Positions 8,379 to 17,713 of a stretch of 64,000 bases of DNA are shown here, in pieces. Origin of the DNA: Bog-473 sp963728845 (GTDB taxonomy: Bacteria > Actinomycetota > Acidimicrobiia > Acidimicrobiales > RAAP-2); the NCBI GenBank assembly GCA_963728845.1, contig CAVSLS010000026.1, positions 124,001 through 188,000 on the forward strand, given 5' to 3'. The notes under the pieces are model-generated. The model was given only the letters and a program-made list of their open reading frames with translations, searched no databases and was not told the origin of the DNA. A program made the position numbers and the translations under genes. Each line of letters starts with the position of its first letter. The first letter of the stretch is position 1.

Positions 8379-9058
8379 CGGAGGACCTCTTCGTCAAGAT
8401 CTGCGGCATCACGTCGGAGGCGGACGCGCTGCTGGCGGTCAGCCTCGGCACCTCGGCCGTTGGGTTCATGTTCGCTCCTTCGCCGCGGCAGGTCTCGGTG
8501 CACTTGGCCGGCGACATCGCGAAACGGTTGCCCGAGCACGTGCTGACCGTGGGCGTCTTCCGCGACGAGGCTCCCCAGCGCGTGGTCGAGGCGGTCCGCA
8601 TCGCGGGCCTCGGCGCGGCGCAGCTGCACGGACACGAGACGGCCGAGGAGACGCAGTGGGTGCACGCGCGGATCCCCACCGTGATCAAGGCGTTCCGGGC
8701 CGGCGAGAGCGCCATCGCCCGCTTCGAGGAGTTCGGCGCCGACTTCCTCCTGGTGGACGGCGACAACCCGGGATCGGGCCAGGTCTTCGACTGGCGGCTG
8801 GCCGAGGGGGTGGCCGATCACGACCGCCTCATCGTGTCCGGGGGGCTCGGCCCCGGGAACGTCGCGCAGGCGGTGGCCCACTTGCGGCCCGCGGGGGTCG
8901 ACGTGTCCACCGGCGTCGAGTCTGCGCCCGGGCGTAAGGACCCCTTGCTAGTGCGGGACTTCATCGTCAACGCGCGCCGCGCCAACACGGAAGCGGCCTC
9001 GCGTGACGCGCTGGTGGACCCGGCGGCCGAGGAACCCTACGACTGGAGGGACGGGTGA
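8375..9058 (+). CDS. trpF: Phosphoribosylanthranilate isomerase TrpF
   Basis: This 227-residue barrel isomerises PRA to CdRP. Catalytic Cys10 lies in VKICGIT; the general-acid Asp lies in LLVDGDNPGSGQVFDW; the phosphate loop SGGLGPGNV and the end VDVSTGVES-GRKD are conserved. A short C-terminal extension after the barrel is unremarkable. ATG 8375 overlaps the trpC stop (ATGA), and GTG 9055 of trpB overlaps its own stop. A dedicated trpF here means HisA need not be bifunctional. Confidence 0.95.
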   Translation: MTEDLFVKICGITSEADALLAVSLGTSAVGFMFAPSPRQVSVHLAGDIAKRLPEHVLTVGVFRDEAPQRVVEAVRIAGLGAAQLHGHETAEETQWVHARIPTVIKAFRAGESAIARFEEFGADFLLVDGDNPGSGQVFDWRLAEGVADHDRLIVSGGLGPGNVAQAVAHLRPAGVDVSTGVESAPGRKDPLLVRDFIVNARRANTEAASRDALVDPAAEEPYDWRDG

Positions 9059-10248
9059 GCGAGGCGAACCTCATGGCCCGGCCCGGTCCTGACGGCCGTT
9101 TCGGCGAGTTCGGAGGGCGTTTCGTCCCCGAATCGTTGATGCCGGCCTGCCTCGAGCTGGAGAAGTGGTTCGACGATGCCTGGGCCGATCCCGCGTTCCG
9201 CGCCGAGCTCGACGGCCTGCTGCGCCACTATGGCGGCCGCCCGACACCGGTGACCGAATGCGCGCGGCTGTCGGAACGGCTGGGGGTGCGGGTGCTGCTC
9301 AAGCGGGAGGACCTGGCTCACACGGGCTCGCACAAACTGAACAACGTCGTGGGGCAGGCGCTCCTCACCAAGCGGATGGGCAAGACGCGCATGATCGCCG
9401 AGACAGGAGCGGGCCAGCACGGGGTGGCGGCCGCCACGGCCGCCGCGCTGTTCGGGCTGGAGTGCAGCGTCTTCATGGGCGAGGTGGACACGAAGCGCCA
9501 GGAGCTCAACGTCTTCCGGATGGAGCTGCTGGGGGCAGAGGTCAGGACCGTGACATCGGGGAGCCGGACGCTGAAGGACGCCGTGAACGAGGCCATGCGC
9601 GAGTGGGTGGCGACCGTGGAGACCACGCACTACTGCCTCGGGTCCGTCATGGGACCGCACCCGTTTCCCTACATGGTGCGCCAGCTGCAGCGGGTGGTGG
9701 GCGACGAGGCGCGCGAGCAGTGCCGCGACGTGCTCGGCGGTGCCGATCCCGATGTCGTCGTCGCCTGTATCGGCGGGGGCTCCAACGCCGCGGGGACGTT
9801 CGCCGGCTTCGTGGACACACCGGCCCGGCTGGTCGGCGTGGAGGCGGCCGGCGGGGCCGCCATCACCAACGGCATTCCGGGCGTGCTGCACGGCATGTAC
9901 TCGCGGCTGCTCCAGGACGAGGCGGGGCAGATTGAGGAGGCGAAGTCGATCTCGGCGGGACTGGACTACCCGGGGCTGGGGCCGGAGCACGCGCACCTCG
10001 CAGCGATCGGGCGGGCCGAGTACTCGACGGCCGGTGACGACGAGGTGCTCGAGGCCTTCCGCCTCCTGAGCCACACCGAGGGCATCATCCCCGCGCTCGA
10101 GTCGGCGCACGCCGTGGCCTGGGTTGCCCGCAGCGCCGGCACGGATGCCCTGCCCGCCGGATCGACGGTCCTGATCACGCTCTCGGGCCGCGGCGACAAG
10201 GACGTGGCCCAGGTGCGCGAGATCTTCGGCCGCCGGCCCGATGCCTGA
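9055..10248 (+). CDS. trpB: Tryptophan synthase beta subunit TrpB
   Basis: This PLP enzyme condenses indole and serine to tryptophan. It has 397 residues, the usual length. The Schiff-base lysine is Lys94 in HTGSHKLNN; the catalytic Glu is in AETGAGQHGVA; the PLP-phosphate loop is GGGSNAAG; the C-terminal GRGDKD is conserved. The GTG start overlaps trpF by 4 bases, and the 3' end overlaps trpA by 8. The frame is intact over the whole length. Confidence 0.97.
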   Translation: MSEANLMARPGPDGRFGEFGGRFVPESLMPACLELEKWFDDAWADPAFRAELDGLLRHYGGRPTPVTECARLSERLGVRVLLKREDLAHTGSHKLNNVVGQALLTKRMGKTRMIAETGAGQHGVAAATAAALFGLECSVFMGEVDTKRQELNVFRMELLGAEVRTVTSGSRTLKDAVNEAMREWVATVETTHYCLGSVMGPHPFPYMVRQLQRVVGDEAREQCRDVLGGADPDVVVACIGGGSNAAGTFAGFVDTPARLVGVEAAGGAAITNGIPGVLHGMYSRLLQDEAGQIEEAKSISAGLDYPGLGPEHAHLAAIGRAEYSTAGDDEVLEAFRLLSHTEGIIPALESAHAVAWVARSAGTDALPAGSTVLITLSGRGDKDVAQVREIFGRRPDA

Positions 10249-11011
10249 CCTCGAGAAGGAGCTCCGGGCCCGCCGCGAGCGTGGCCGCAAGCTGCTGATC
10301 CCCTACCTCATGGGTGGGATGACAGACGACTGGGCGCAGTCGCTGGCCGCGGTCGTCGCCGCCGGGGCCGACGCGGTCGAGGTAGGTATCCCCTTCTCGG
10401 ACCCGATGATGGACGGGCCCGTGATTCAGGAGGCGGCGCTGCGCGCCCTGCAGCGCGCCACCGTGCCCCAGGAGGTGCTCGACGGCGTCGCCCGGGCGGA
10501 AGCGCCCGTGCCGATCGTGGTCATGACCTACTACAACCTCGTGTTCCGGGCCGGGCACAGGCGCATGGCCCGGTCGCTCGCGTCCGCCGGCGTGAGCGGG
10601 TCGATCGTCGTTGATCTTCCCATTGAGGAGATCGGCCCCTGGGCGACCGAAGCCGACGCGGCGGGGATCGACACCGTCCTGCTGGTGGCACCGTCCAGCC
10701 CGCCCGAGCGCGTCGAGCGCATCGTTGCCCGGGCCCGCGGCTTCGTGTACGCCGTGGCGCGCATGGGGGTGACCGGTGAGCGCGGTGAGCTGGGGGTCGA
10801 TGCCGCACGGGTGGTCGAGCGCATCCGGGCCTGCACCGACATGCCCGTGTGTGTCGGGGTCGGCGTGTCCACCCCTGCCCAGGCCGCCGAGGTCTGCGAG
10901 GTCGCGGACGGCGTCGTCGTCGGTTCCGCCCTGGTGCGCCGCCTGCTCGAGGGCGAGGGCCCGGACGGCGCGGCGGCGTTCGTCGGGTCCCTCCGGGAGG
11001 CGATCGACTAG
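10241..11011 (+). CDS. trpA: Tryptophan synthase alpha subunit TrpA
   Basis: This 256-residue barrel cleaves indole-3-glycerol phosphate and channels indole to TrpB. The catalytic pair corresponds to Glu47 (AVEVGIPFSDP) and Asp58 (MMDGP); the GVGVSTPAQ phosphate loop is present. ATG 10241 lies inside the end of trpB. The TAG stop is shared with the convergent SGNH gene: the four bases CTAG at 11008-11011 hold both stop codons, leaving no intergenic terminator. Confidence 0.97.
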   Translation: MPDLEKELRARRERGRKLLIPYLMGGMTDDWAQSLAAVVAAGADAVEVGIPFSDPMMDGPVIQEAALRALQRATVPQEVLDGVARAEAPVPIVVMTYYNLVFRAGHRRMARSLASAGVSGSIVVDLPIEEIGPWATEADAAGIDTVLLVAPSSPPERVERIVARARGFVYAVARMGVTGERGELGVDAARVVERIRACTDMPVCVGVGVSTPAQAAEVCEVADGVVVGSALVRRLLEGEGPDGAAAFVGSLREAID

Positions 11012-12218
11012 ACCTGTCCGCGCAGTCGGCGTTCGAGTGCGCCTGCGATGGCCCGCTGGCCCGCCGCCGTCGGGTGGGCCGCCCGCCACACGTAGCCTTC
11101 GAGGTTCTGCTGCGCCAGCTGGGCCTTGGCCGCCAGCGACGTGCAGGGGATCGCGCCGACGAGCGAGTGCGTCGCGTCACAGGTGGTGGCGGCCACCACG
11201 CGCTCGACGTCGGCGGCCAGTGTCGCATCCGGCACCGGCTCACCGGAGAACACCCAGGGTGCTGCGGTGCACATGCCGTGGCCGTCGAACGCAGTGGAGA
11301 TGTCCACGAAGGTGACGTTCGTGACGTGGTGGGCGCGGGCGTCGGCCACCGCGCCGGCCACCGCCTCGTTCAGTGCGGTGAGGACCACCTGGGCCGCGGC
11401 GTCGGTGGCGGCGGCACCCGTCTTGAGGCCGGCACAGACGAGGTTGGTGTGGAAGCCGGAGGCGGCGGTGTCATCGGCGATCTGCGACGGGCTCGGAACC
11501 GGTTGGTAGTAGTCGAGCACGGCGATGCGGCCCACGTGCGGCGCCATCGACCTCAATGGCCTGGGCCAGGCTGGTGCGGACAGTCGGAGAGGTCGGCCGC
11601 CACCTGGGCCGTGACCGCCCCGTGCACGACGCAGCTCGTCCCGATGCCGATGCCGGCGCCCAGGGCGTGGACGAGCTCGTACTCCAGGCAGCGGGCGAAG
11701 TCGATGTCGTCGGCCCCGTCCTGCAGCAGGACCAGCCGCGCCGGGTGCCGGGCCAGGTCCGCCGCGGCAAGCTCGTCACTGAGGTTGCGGGCCTGCTGTG
11801 GCGGGAGCGGGCACTGTCCGTCGCGCGCCGTGTTGTCAGTGGCGTCGGCCACGGCCCCGCTGATGGCGAGCTGGTCCCCGGTCAGCGTGCAGTTGGTGGT
11901 CCTCACGGTCATGGTGAGCCCGAGGGCCCGGGCGACCTCGCTCGGGTAGGCCTGTGTCGACGGGGGCTGGGACACCCAGGTGGCGGGAAGCCCCACCCGC
12001 GGGGTCAGGTAGGGGTTGGCCAGCCCGTGCCCGTAGGGGACCGAGTCCCCGAGGGCCACGGCACGGATCGACGTCGACGGGCTGGGGGCGGGCGGCGGAC
12101 TGCTGCGCGTGGCCACGACGACGCCCCCGCCGACCAGTGCGAGCACCGCCACGGCCGCACCGACCCAGAGCACGGGGGAGCGGCGCGCCGAGGCGCCCCA
12201 GGTTTGCAGCCTTCCCAT
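11008..12218 (-). CDS. Membrane-anchored SGNH/GDSL hydrolase (frameshifts near 11545 and 11583)
   Basis: The product has an N-terminal signal anchor (VLWVGAAVAVLALVGGGVVVA), a Pro/Ser linker, block I ALGDSVPYGHG with the nucleophilic Ser, and a C-terminal HPTAAGQRAIA carrying the catalytic His. It is therefore an extracytoplasmic SGNH esterase/lipase of unknown substrate. The middle is split over three frames: after ...ADLSD the sequence continues as VRTSLAQAIEV one base later, then MAPHVGRIAVLDYYQP another base later. ATG 12218 follows an AGGTGAGG ribosome site by 7 nt. The gene converges on trpA. Confidence 0.8.
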
Positions 12219-12277
12219 CGTCGGACCTCACCTGTCGCTGCCGGGCGGCAGCGGAGCGGCGACCTTACCGGCTGGGT

Positions 12278-13476
12278 TCAGCCGGGGGGCAGCAGGACCA
12301 GGCAGCCGTTGTGGCCGCCGAAGCCGAACGAATTGGAGAGCACGGGCCTCGGTTCCCAGGGCCGGGGCTCGCCGTGCACGACGTTGGATCGTGATCTCGG
12401 GGTCGGGCTCCTCGTAGCCGGCGGTGGGCGGGATCGTGGAGTGGTGGATCGTGAGGACGCCCGCCACGGCCTCGATGGCGCCGGCGGCGGCCAGGCCGTG
12501 GCCCGTCACGCCCTTGGTCGAGGTGACCAGCGGCCCGGGCTCGCCGAAGACCTTGCTGATGGCACGCGCCTCGGCGAGGTCGTTCAGCGGCGTCGAGGTG
12601 CCGTGGGCGTTGATGTGCCCCACATCGGCCGCCCCGATCCCGGCGTCCGCCAGCGCCAGTTCCATGCATGCCACCGCGCCCGACCCGTCGGGCGAGGGAG
12701 CGGTGATGTGGTGCGCGTCGGCGGTGCTGGCGGCGCCGGCCAGCTCGGCGTAGATCGTCGCGCCGCGTGCAGACGGCGCGGTCGTAGTCCTCGAGCACGA
12801 GGGCGGCCGCCCCCTCCGTCATCACGAAGCCGTCCCGGCGGGCATCGAAGGGACGCGAATGGCCCGAGGTCGAGAGCGCCGTCATGTTGGCGAAGGCGGC
12901 CAGGGCGACCGGGTGCATGCTGGCCTCGGAACCGCCGCCCACGGCCACCTCGCAGCGGCCCGTCGCGACCAGCCGGGCCGCGGCCGCGATGGCGTGCGTG
13001 CCCGCGGCACAGGCGGTGCAGATCACCTCTGACGGCCCCCGCCAACCCAGCCGCATGGAGATGCCGGCCGCGCCGGCGTTGGCCATCATCATCGGCACCA
13101 GTCGCGGGGAGACCCGGTCGGGTCCCTTCTCGTTGTACACCCCGACTTGACCGGCCAACGTCTCGAAGCCCCCGACGCCCGTGGCGAAGACGACGCCGGC
13201 CTTGGCCGGGTCGACGGCGAGGTCCCCGGCGGCCTCCACGGCCATGTCGGCCGAGACCATGGAGAGCTGGGCGAAGCGGTCGAGCTGGCGTACCTCCTTG
13301 GGCCCGAACCAGTCGTTCGGCTCGAAGTCGCGCACCGCGCCGCCGACGACCGACGGGTGGAGCAGTCCGTCCCACAGCGCGTCGACCCCCACCCCGCAGC
13401 AGGTGACCGCCCCGAGGCCGGTGACCGCCACCCGCCGTCCCCGGATGGGCCCGTCGGCGCCGATCCCGACCTGCAT
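12278..13476 (-). CDS. fabF: Beta-ketoacyl-ACP synthase II FabF (two frameshifts)
   Basis: This thiolase-fold condensing enzyme extends acyl-ACP with malonyl-ACP. The N-terminal VAVTGLGAVT and the active-site Cys156 in ICTACAAG are in the first frame. After EDYDRAV, one extra base near 12772 shifts to a frame with GHINAHGTSTPLND (first His) and TKGVTGHGLAAAGA (Lys/second His). A second extra base near 12381 leads to VLSNSFGFGGHNGCL and the stop at 12278. Rejoined length is about 398 residues, typical. The ATG overlaps the acpP stop (ATGA). Both shifts look like sequence error. Confidence 0.92.
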
Positions 13477-13715
13477 CAGAGCTTGGCGGAGATCAGGTCG
13501 AAGGCCTGGCCGATCGTGGTGATGTCCTCGAGCTCGGTCTCCTCCACGGTGATGTCGAACGCCTCTTCGAGCGCCATCACGAGCTCGACCAGATCGAGGC
13601 TGTCCGCGTCGAGGTCGTCGGCGAACTTGGCGTCCTTGGTGATCTTGTCGGCCGGCACCTGCAGCACTTCCACGGCGCACTCGCGAAACTTCTCGAACGC
13701 TGCGTCGCTGTCCAC
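13476..13715 (-). CDS. acpP: Acyl carrier protein
   Basis: This 79-residue acidic four-helix carrier protein has the phosphopantetheine attachment site DADSLDLVELV, with Ser39 as the modified residue. It carries growing acyl chains between FabD, FabG and FabF, all encoded in this operon. GTG 13715 is chosen because it has an AAAGGAG ribosome site 6 nt upstream and gives the usual ACP length; upstream in-frame codons would add an atypical leader. The stop overlaps fabF. Confidence 0.96.
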   Translation of the reverse strand: MDSDAAFEKFRECAVEVLQVPADKITKDAKFADDLDADSLDLVELVMALEEAFDITVEETELEDITTIGQAFDLISAKL

Positions 13716-13749
13716 AATCTGCTCCTTTGTCTGTCGAGTTCCCAGAACG

Positions 13750-14475
13750 CTACAGGCCCATGCCCAGGCCACCGTCGACCGGCATCACGGCGCCGGTGAC
13801 GTAGGCGGCGGCATCGGAGGCCAGGAACCCGACCACGGCGGCCACGTCTCGGACGCTCCCGGCACGCCCGAGGGGTACCTGACCCGTCATCAGCGCCACG
13901 CGGTCGGCGCCGAGGGCCGCGGTCATGTCGGTGTCGATCAGGCCGGGGGCGACCACGTTCACCGTGATCTGCCGGCTGCCCACCTCGCGGGCGATGGCCC
14001 TGGCCATCCCGACGAGGCCGGCCTTGGACGCGGCGTAGTTGGCCTGCCCGGGCAGCCCGACGAAGGCGCCGACGGACGAGACGAAGATGATGCGGCCTGC
14101 GTGCAGGCGCAGCATCTTGGCCACGGCCCGCTTGGCCACCCGGAACGAGCCGGTCAGGTTGGCGTCGATCACGTCGAGGAACGCCTGGTCGCTCATCCGG
14201 AGCATCAGCGAATCCATGGCGACGCCGGCGTTGGCCACGAGGACCTCGACCGGGCCCCACCGCTCCTCGATCGCGGCGAAGGCCGCATCGACCTCCTCCG
14301 AGTTGCGCACGTCACAGCGAACGGCCAGGAAGCGGTCCGGGTCGGCGCCGACGGGCGGCTGGGGTGGGTCCGCCGACCGAAAGGTCGTGGCGACCCGATC
14401 GCCGTTGGCCAGGAACCACTCCACGCAGGCCGCGCCGATGCCGCGCGTCCCGCCGGTGACGAGGACGACGGCCAT
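13750..14475 (-). CDS. fabG: 3-oxoacyl-ACP reductase FabG
   Basis: This is a classical short-chain dehydrogenase of 241 residues that reduces beta-ketoacyl-ACP with NADPH. The cofactor motif is TGGTRGIGAAC near residue 7, NAG near residue 87, and the catalytic Ser-Tyr-Lys lie in VSSVGAF and YAASKAG. The C-terminus ends in PVDGGLGMG, typical of FabG. Its ATG overlaps the fabD stop (ATGA), and a 34-nt gap with a good ribosome site precedes acpP. The frame is intact. Confidence 0.95.
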   Translation of the reverse strand: MAVVLVTGGTRGIGAACVEWFLANGDRVATTFRSADPPQPPVGADPDRFLAVRCDVRNSEEVDAAFAAIEERWGPVEVLVANAGVAMDSLMLRMSDQAFLDVIDANLTGSFRVAKRAVAKMLRLHAGRIIFVSSVGAFVGLPGQANYAASKAGLVGMARAIAREVGSRQITVNVVAPGLIDTDMTAALGADRVALMTGQVPLGRAGSVRDVAAVVGFLASDAAAYVTGAVMPVDGGLGMGL

Positions 14476-15728
14476 CAGCGGGTCTCGGGCACGCGGAGCC
14501 AGACGAGCGGCTGGCCCTCTTGGACCCGCTCGCCGTCCGCCGCCAGCCAGCGGATGACCTGTCCCGCGAAGGGCGTGCGGACATCGGAGACCCCGACCCG
14601 GCCGACCAGGTCCCCGACGTCGACGGCGGACGGCTCGTCGGGGTCGTCCGCCGTCCCGGGCAGGAGCCCCGTCCCGGGCGCCTGCAGGGACGACTCGGGG
14701 CTGAAGATGCCGCTGGAGGGGCTGACGACCACCCGCTCGGACATGTAGAGGTGTTCGCCCTGGTGCAGCGCCGGCTCGGCCCGCCAGGTGCCCGCAGCGG
14801 CGATCTGGTCCATCAGCGTGTCGAGGTTCTCGGGCGTTGACACGGCCAGGGACTGGATCTCGGGGAGGCTGCGCTTCGCCAGTCCGCTCAGGACGCCACC
14901 GGGACCCAGCTCGACGAGTGACGTGAGCCCGAGGCCGGCGAAGGTCTCGAGCGTCTGGCGCCAGCGCACCGGGCTGCACAGTTGGGCGGAGAGCAGACCC
15001 GGCCACTCGGCGGGGTCGTCGTGCACGTGCGCGTCCACGTTGGCCACGACCCTGACCTCGGGGGTCAAGAACGCCACCTCGGCCAGCGCCTTGCGCAGGT
15101 CGGCCCGCGCACCCTGCATCAGGGGTGTGTGGAAGGCGCCCGAGACCTGGATCGGCATGACGCGCTTGGCCCCCAGGCCCTTGGCGAGCTCGCCGGCCAG
15201 CGCGACCGCCTCGGGCGTCCCCGCGATCACGACCTGTCCGGGTGCGTTGTAGTTTGCCACCCACACGTCGCCTTCGGCGCGCATGCAGGCCGCCTCGGCG
15301 TCGTCGTCCGCGATCCCCAACAGCGCGGCCATCGTCCCCGGTGCCTCCTCGCCGGCGCGGGCCATGGCCTCGCCCCGCGCGACCACGAGCCGGATTCCGT
15401 GCTCGAAGCCGAGGGCGCCGCTGGCGACGAGCGCGGTGTACTCGCCGAGGCTGTGGCCCGCACAGGCGGCCGGGGTGAGCCCGATTCGCTCGACCGCGTC
15501 GAGCACGACCAGGCTCAGCACGGTGGTCGCAAGCTGCGCGTTGTCGGTCTGGGTCAGCTCGTCGATCGGGGCGTGGAGCAAGAGGTGCGACAGGTCACGG
15601 TCGGCGGCGGCGGACGCCTCCCCGACTACTTCCCACGAGGGGTGATCGACCCATGGCTCACCCATACCGGCACGCTGTGATCCCTGTCCGGGGAAGGTGA
15701 AAACCAGCACGTGTCCGATGGCTCCCAT
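14475..15728 (-). CDS. fabD: Malonyl-CoA:ACP transacylase FabD with C-terminal biotinyl/lipoyl-like domain
   Basis: Residues 1 to about 310 form a complete malonyl-CoA:ACP acyltransferase: FTFPGQGSQ, the Ser93 elbow GHSLGEYTAL, and GAFHTPLM with the catalytic His. The protein is 417 residues, about 100 longer than usual. The extra tail (about 330-417) contains VVVSPSSGIFSP, VGDLVGRV, VRTPFAGQV and DGERVQEGQPLVWL, the strand and Gly pattern of biotinyl/lipoyl 'hammerhead' domains, but the lysine hairpin (usually MKM) is replaced by GVSDV, so it cannot be biotinylated or lipoylated. ATG 15728 heads the frame; GTG 15710 would begin at the usual family N-terminus. Confidence 0.93.
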   Translation of the reverse strand: MGAIGHVLVFTFPGQGSQRAGMGEPWVDHPSWEVVGEASAAADRDLSHLLLHAPIDELTQTDNAQLATTVLSLVVLDAVERIGLTPAACAGHSLGEYTALVASGALGFEHGIRLVVARGEAMARAGEEAPGTMAALLGIADDDAEAACMRAEGDVWVANYNAPGQVVIAGTPEAVALAGELAKGLGAKRVMPIQVSGAFHTPLMQGARADLRKALAEVAFLTPEVRVVANVDAHVHDDPAEWPGLLSAQLCSPVRWRQTLETFAGLGLTSLVELGPGGVLSGLAKRSLPEIQSLAVSTPENLDTLMDQIAAAGTWRAEPALHQGEHLYMSERVVVSPSSGIFSPESSLQAPGTGLLPGTADDPDEPSAVDVGDLVGRVGVSDVRTPFAGQVIRWLAADGERVQEGQPLVWLRVPETR

Positions 15729-15885
15729 CGACGGGGGTGGAGGAACTCACAGTGTGGCATGCCGGCGCGCCGTGTGGTCCGCGTCGGGCGCCGCCGATCG
15801 CACCGTCGGTACGATCGCTGTCGCGTCGGCCGAGCGCATCGCTGGTTACCGGCGGGAAACCGGGTACGACACGCGGTGCGACGAG

Positions 15886-17356
15886 TCAGCTCCCAGGGGG
15901 AGAGAAGACGGCGATACAGCCCTGGAGCGCCCCGAGCCCCGCAGGATTGGCGGCGACGGGGGCGCCTTGCGCGGTCGGTGTTCCCGGCACGGTCGTCGAG
16001 GTGCTCGTCGTCGCGGGGCAGCGTCGTGGTGGTGCTGGTCGTCGGCGGTTCTGTCGTCGGCACCGTCGTGGCGGGCACGACCGTCGTCGGCACGACCGCT
16101 CCGATGACCGTCGGCACCGTGGTCGGGGGCACCGTGGTGCTCGTGGTCGTGGTCGACGGCACGTCAGTCGTCGGTGCCGTCGGTACCGTGGTCGTCGGCA
16201 CGGTGGTCGTGGCGCCATTCGCCGGCGCAGCCGCTGCCGGCCCGGCAGGCTCAGGCGCCGCGATGTTGACCGTGGTGCACGCGCCGGCCGTCTGCAGGGT
16301 ACCAACGTCGTTCACCAGCCGGGAGAGCGCACGGTTCTCGGCCGCGGTGTCCGACGTCAGCGTCGCCTTGGCCTGAGCGAGCGCCTTCGTCGCGGCAGCC
16401 CGACGGGCCAGCGACGCTGACACTGCTGCGGTCGCGGCCTGGAATCGCGAGAGAAGGTCGTTCGCGGCCACACTCTCGTACTGCCGCGCCGCGACGCCGT
16501 TCGCGTCCGCGGGGCCGAAGGGCGTCGTGCCGCCCACGTTCGTCAGCGAGCTGCTCACGTACAGCCCGCTGCTCACGTACTCGTCGACGGCGAATCGCCG
16601 CAGAGCGGTCTGCGCCGCGTCCCAGTTTGTCCTGTGCCGCCGGAGACATCGGACGATGCGGCCGTGAGCTCCAGGTGCACCGACACCAACACACTCTGGC
16701 CCGCCGCCGACGTGGTCACGGCCGCCTGGTAGGCGCCGACGTCCAATTTCACGTTCCCATAGACAGCTGAGCGCGGCAGAGCTGGTCAACAACGCGGAGG
16801 CGACCCCGCCCGTGACACTCAGGATCTTGTCCGCGTAGCACGGCGTACCGTCGGCCGAGGGTGCGCACCACTGGCTCTGGTCGACGTCGGCCAGGAACAC
16901 GCCCGCGGGTGCCACGTTCCCTGCCCGCAGTGCAGCGATGATGGACGACATGTTCGGTTGGAGCAGCGTGGCCACGGTCGCGGCACAGCCCCCCAACCAC
17001 GTCGGGAAGGCGGCAAAGCCGTTCGAAGAGATGACGGCGCCCGGGATGGGCGCGTTGTTGACGTCGGTCGTCCGCAGGGTGTTGAAGGGGTTGTACGCCG
17101 CCGAGTTGTTCGTCGACCCACCCTCGGCGGCCTGCCATTCGTCGAGATCGTCGACGTTCGCCTGCGTGGCGGGTGCGGTCACGCCCTGCAGCACGCACAG
17201 CTCCCAGCCGGCGGGCAGAACGGTGTCACCCGGGGCGGCCACCATCCTCGGAGCGGCAGCCGCGGTGGACGCGAGCGCGCAGACGCCCAGACTGGCCATG
17301 GTCAGGACCAGTGCGGCTCGGACGCACGAGATGAAGCGGGGCATGAGGTGTTTCAA
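15886..17356 (-). CDS. Secreted protein with Thr/Pro-rich region (three frameshifts)
   Basis: The N-terminus is a Sec signal peptide (ALVLTMASLGVCALASTAAAA), followed by a Cys-containing globular region (LPAGWELCVLQGV, WLGGCAATVATLL, WCAPSADGTPC), a helical region, and a long TTVPTT-type Thr/Pro/Val linker before a short tail, NPAGLGALQGCIAVFSPPG. Two compensating shifts flank a segment at about 16640-16760 whose correct reading is YGNVKLDVGAYQAA. A third, near 16015, restores the tail and the stop at 15886. TTG 17356 has GAGGAG 8 nt upstream; ATG 17344 is the alternative. It probably acts at the cell surface; no enzyme domain was recognised. Confidence 0.65.
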
Positions 17357-17362
17357 GAGGTT

Positions 17363-17384
17363 CGCTCCTCGGCCGCGAGGAGCG
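17363..17384 (-). promoter_or_regulatory. Hairpin enclosing the ribosome site of the secreted-protein gene
   Basis: A perfect 9-bp inverted repeat (CGCTCCTCG / CGAGGAGCG) with a 4-base loop lies immediately before the TTG at 17356. The 3' arm contains the Shine-Dalgarno GAGGAG. In the mRNA the ribosome site would be paired, which could limit translation until it is opened. No poly-U tract follows, so it is not a typical terminator. Confidence 0.45.
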
Positions 17385-17713
17385 CGGAGTCGACGAGGTC
17401 TAGGCCGGGAACGTGATCGCCGAACCACTCAAGGTTGGCATGTTTCTCTCCGGGGGCGCATATCGACCTATCGGCAATCGGGGGTGGTTCTTGAGCCGAC
17501 ACGGCCGTTTCTGGACGCTCGATGCGCCGTCCGTGCGGCTGAACTGCGCATTCACCGCCTGCCCCGGCCGGGACCCGGGTGGAGAGAGCTCTGTGATCTC
17601 CCGGTGAACGGGTCGCGTCCGGAGCGGGCACGAAGCCCCGGCCCGGCCCACCGTGCCCTGGGAGCGGCCACAGCGAGGCGCGGGTACACCTCTAGGAGCG
17701 CTTCATCTCCACG
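17385..17713. other. Gene-free stretch between divergent genes
   Basis: About 330 bases between the secreted-protein gene and the truncated oxidoreductase. Short open frames exist on both strands, but none has a ribosome site or a recognisable protein. The missing N-terminal Rossmann domain of the oxidoreductase is not found here in any frame. It presumably contains the promoter of the minus-strand gene. Confidence 0.5.

Noticed and set aside
12265..13680. Single 471-codon protein covering fabF and acpP on the minus strand
   Set aside because: Its first 60 codons are an out-of-frame reading of acpP, and its C-terminal third is an out-of-frame reading of fabF. The real genes are acpP and a frameshifted fabF.
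16010..16230. Non-coding short repeats (GTCGTCGGCACGACC type)
   Set aside because: They are the coding DNA of the Thr/Pro-rich linker of the secreted protein on the minus strand.
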